From Actinospineispora acaciae DSM 45401 (GTDB lineage Bacteria; Actinomycetota; Actinomycetes; Mycobacteriales; Pseudonocardiaceae): a stretch of 64,000 nucleotides of DNA. The notes beneath the pieces are model-generated. The model saw only the letters and a list, made by a program, of their open reading frames with translations, made no database searches and was not told the DNA's origin. The DNA is taken from NCBI RefSeq assembly GCF_000620785.1, contig NZ_JIAI01000005.1, positions 62,001 through 126,000 on the forward strand, read 5' to 3'. The position numbers were made by a program, and so were the translations under genes. Numbering within the stretch: position 1 is the first letter of the stretch; every line of letters begins with the position of its first letter. Shown piece by piece: positions 62,707-64,000 of the stretch.

Positions 62707-64000
62707 GGGGTGGTCGGGGCCGCTGGCCCAGGCCACCACGCCGTCCGGGCGGATGAGCGTGGCGTCCAGGTCGGGCCGTTCGATCGCGGTGGTCGGTATG
62801 GCGGTGACTCGGCCCGTCTCGGGGGCGGGGTCGTCGGCCGGGTGCAGGAGTAGCGGGCGGGCGGACTCGGCCAGTTCGTACAGGGTGGTCCTCCGGTCGG
62901 CGGTGGGGGTACGGACGGTCACCGTCAGGTTCGGGCAGTGCTGGCCCAGGAGGGGGTGGGCGCCGGCGTACGGCATGGGGTAGCGGACGTGCAGGCCGGT
63001 CATCATCTCGGCGAAGTAGGCGTTAGCCTGCGGCAGGTCCATGAGGTCGGACACGACGTCGCGCAGCGCGTCGGTGTGCGGGCCGGGCATCATCAGCGCG
63101 GACTGGGCCCGGGTGTTGCGCAGCACGGCGGCGCCCACCGGGTGGCGTTCGGTGGTGTAGCTGTCCAGCAGGCCGCCCGGTGCCCCGGCCGCTAGCTTCC
63201 AGCCCAGGTTCACCGCGTCCATCAGCCCGAGGTTGAGCCCCTGGCCGCCGTTGGGTGAGTGCACGTGCGCGGCGTCGCCGGCCAGCAGCACGCGGCCGAT
63301 CCGGTACGTCTCGGCCTGCCGGGCGTGGTCGAGGAACCGCCTCCCCTCGCGCAGGGCGGTAATGGTGACGTCCCCGCCGCTGACCCGGCGCACGCTCTCG
63401 GTGAGCTCGTCGGCGGTCAGCGGCGCGCGGCCGTCCTCGGCCTCGGGGAAGTCCCCGAACTCGATGGTGCCCAGCAGCGGGCCGGCTCCGTGCAGCAGCG
63501 CCCCGTTCCGCAGCCGTCCGGCGGGAGGCAGTCGGCTGGCGTCGGCCAGTTCCACCTCGGCCGCCCTCGTGATCATGAAAGGCTCGGTGCCCGGGAAGGT
63601 GAAACCGGCCAGCTTGCGCACGGTCGAGCGGCCGCCGTCGCAGCCGACCAGGTAGCCGGCGGTGATCCGGCGCTCGCCGCTCGGGGTGTCCGCGGTGGCG
63701 GTGACCCGGTCGTCGTCCTGGACCAGCCCGGTCAGCGCGTGTTCGGGGAGCACCTGGATCCCGAGCCCGGCCACGTACTTGCGCAGCAACCGCTCGAGGT
63801 CGGGCTGCCAGATCAGCGAGCGTTCCCGGCCAGGCTCGTCCGCCGGCACCAGGTCGATCTTGTGGATGTGCGCGAAGTGGCCCTTGTCGCTGCCGTGGTC
63901 ACGCCGCAGGTCGGCCAGGCCGGCCTCGTGGTACTCGGCGAGCTGGCCGGCCAGGCCTCGGCGGCGCAGTGCCTCGGCGGCCAGCGGGCCGATGCCGCGC
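62650..64000 (-). CDS. FAD-dependent aromatic monooxygenase (PHBH class), N-terminus outside window
   Basis: The minus-strand frame is open from the window end, so the N-terminal FAD GxGxxG motif is missing; about 449 residues remain. It shows the substrate loop region ERSLIWQPDLERLLRKYV, the DG motif LVGCDGGRSTVRKLAG and the GD motif GRVLLAGDAAHVHSPNGGQG with LNLGLMDAVNLGWKLA. These define group A flavin hydroxylases of aromatic compounds, polyketides or rifamycins. A C-terminal thioredoxin-like domain follows. Substrate unknown. The 57-base overlap with the GT87 gene is convergent. Confidence 0.93.
   Translation of the reverse strand, partial: RGIGPLAAEALRRRGLAGQLAEYHEAGLADLRRDHGSDKGHFAHIHKIDLVPADEPGRERSLIWQPDLERLLRKYVAGLGIQVLPEHALTGLVQDDDRVTATADTPSGERRITAGYLVGCDGGRSTVRKLAGFTFPGTEPFMITRAAEVELADASRLPPAGRLRNGALLHGAGPLLGTIEFGDFPEAEDGRAPLTADELTESVRRVSGGDVTITALREGRRFLDHARQAETYRIGRVLLAGDAAHVHSPNGGQGLNLGLMDAVNLGWKLAAGAPGGLLDSYTTERHPVGAAVLRNTRAQSALMMPGPHTDALRDVVSDLMDLPQANAYFAEMMTGLHVRYPMPYAGAHPLLGQHCPNLTVTVRTPTADRRTTLYELAESARPLLLHPADDPAPETGRVTAIPTTAIERPDLDATLIRPDGVVAWASGPDHPSPAGALRAALQHWFGQAP

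Noticed and set aside
62650..63849. Complete 399-residue monooxygenase starting near 63849
   Set aside because: The frame stays open and family-like to the window end (for example the AEYHEAGLADLRRDHG stretch), so the gene is a fragment cut by the window, not a short complete gene.

Overview
The window is a piece of a high-GC actinobacterial chromosome centred on the replication origin. Gene order (DUF3566-gyrA-gyrB-dciA-recF-gnd-dnaN-dnaA on the minus strand, rpmH-rnpA-yidD-yidC-khpB-rsmG-parA-parB on the plus strand), together with DLW-39, DUF6049, DUF5318, a cytoplasmic CwlM-like protein, a MurJ/pseudokinase pair and inositol-3-phosphate synthase, points to Pseudonocardiaceae or a close relative. 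The species cannot be named from the sequence alone.

Layout. 1-1270: 3' part of a cytochrome P450, then tRNA-Ala(TGC), the tiny DLW-39 gene and tRNA-Ile(GAT). 1338-14.2 kb: replication block with DnaA-box clusters in the dnaN-dnaA gap, in the dnaA-rpmH gap and over the start of dciA. 14.2-21.4 kb: ribosome/RNase P/membrane-insertion genes and the parAB segregation locus with two parS sites. An unusual 0.9 kb low-complexity minisatellite lies in frame upstream of rsmG. 21.3-25.8 kb: ATP-grasp ligase, aminotransferase, GNAT and CwlM-like amidase. 26.0-35.6 kb: trxA, trxB (with a SigR-type promoter), anti-sigma/SigM, pseudokinase, murJ, DUF6049 and Nudix, nearly all minus-strand and often overlapping by 4 bases. 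35.7-43.2 kb: CCA-adding enzyme, MFS exporter, YqgE, SdpI-like protein and leuS behind a leader with a strong intrinsic terminator.

43.2-55.2 kb is accessory and catabolic. A GntR/FCD regulator is divergent from an ACS-type MFS permease. A 14-base operator in that gap recurs, inverted, in the promoter of a downstream operon made of a two-subunit ThDP decarboxylase and a mandelate-racemase-type enolase enzyme. After a PhoX-like protein and a DUF1707 protein comes a second operon: XRE-cupin regulator, beta-hydroxyacid dehydrogenase, SSNA-type amidohydrolase, NTF2-like protein and PuuE-like deacetylase. I could not match either operon to a named pathway. They look like uptake and breakdown of a small hydroxy/keto acid and of an N-containing (possibly cyclic) compound.

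55.2-64 kb returns to conserved functions: NlpC/P60 hydrolase, inositol-3-phosphate synthase with a PadR regulator, DUF5318, a class A penicillin-binding protein and a GT87 glycosyltransferase, ending in a truncated FAD monooxygenase.

Three families of dispersed palindromic or tandem elements sit at gene ends. One is built of exact 22-base tandem pairs; two are hairpins whose stems differ between copies while base pairing is kept. A truncated acetyltransferase remnant lies between two copies of one hairpin's flank. All calls come from reading the sequence; no database search was run.
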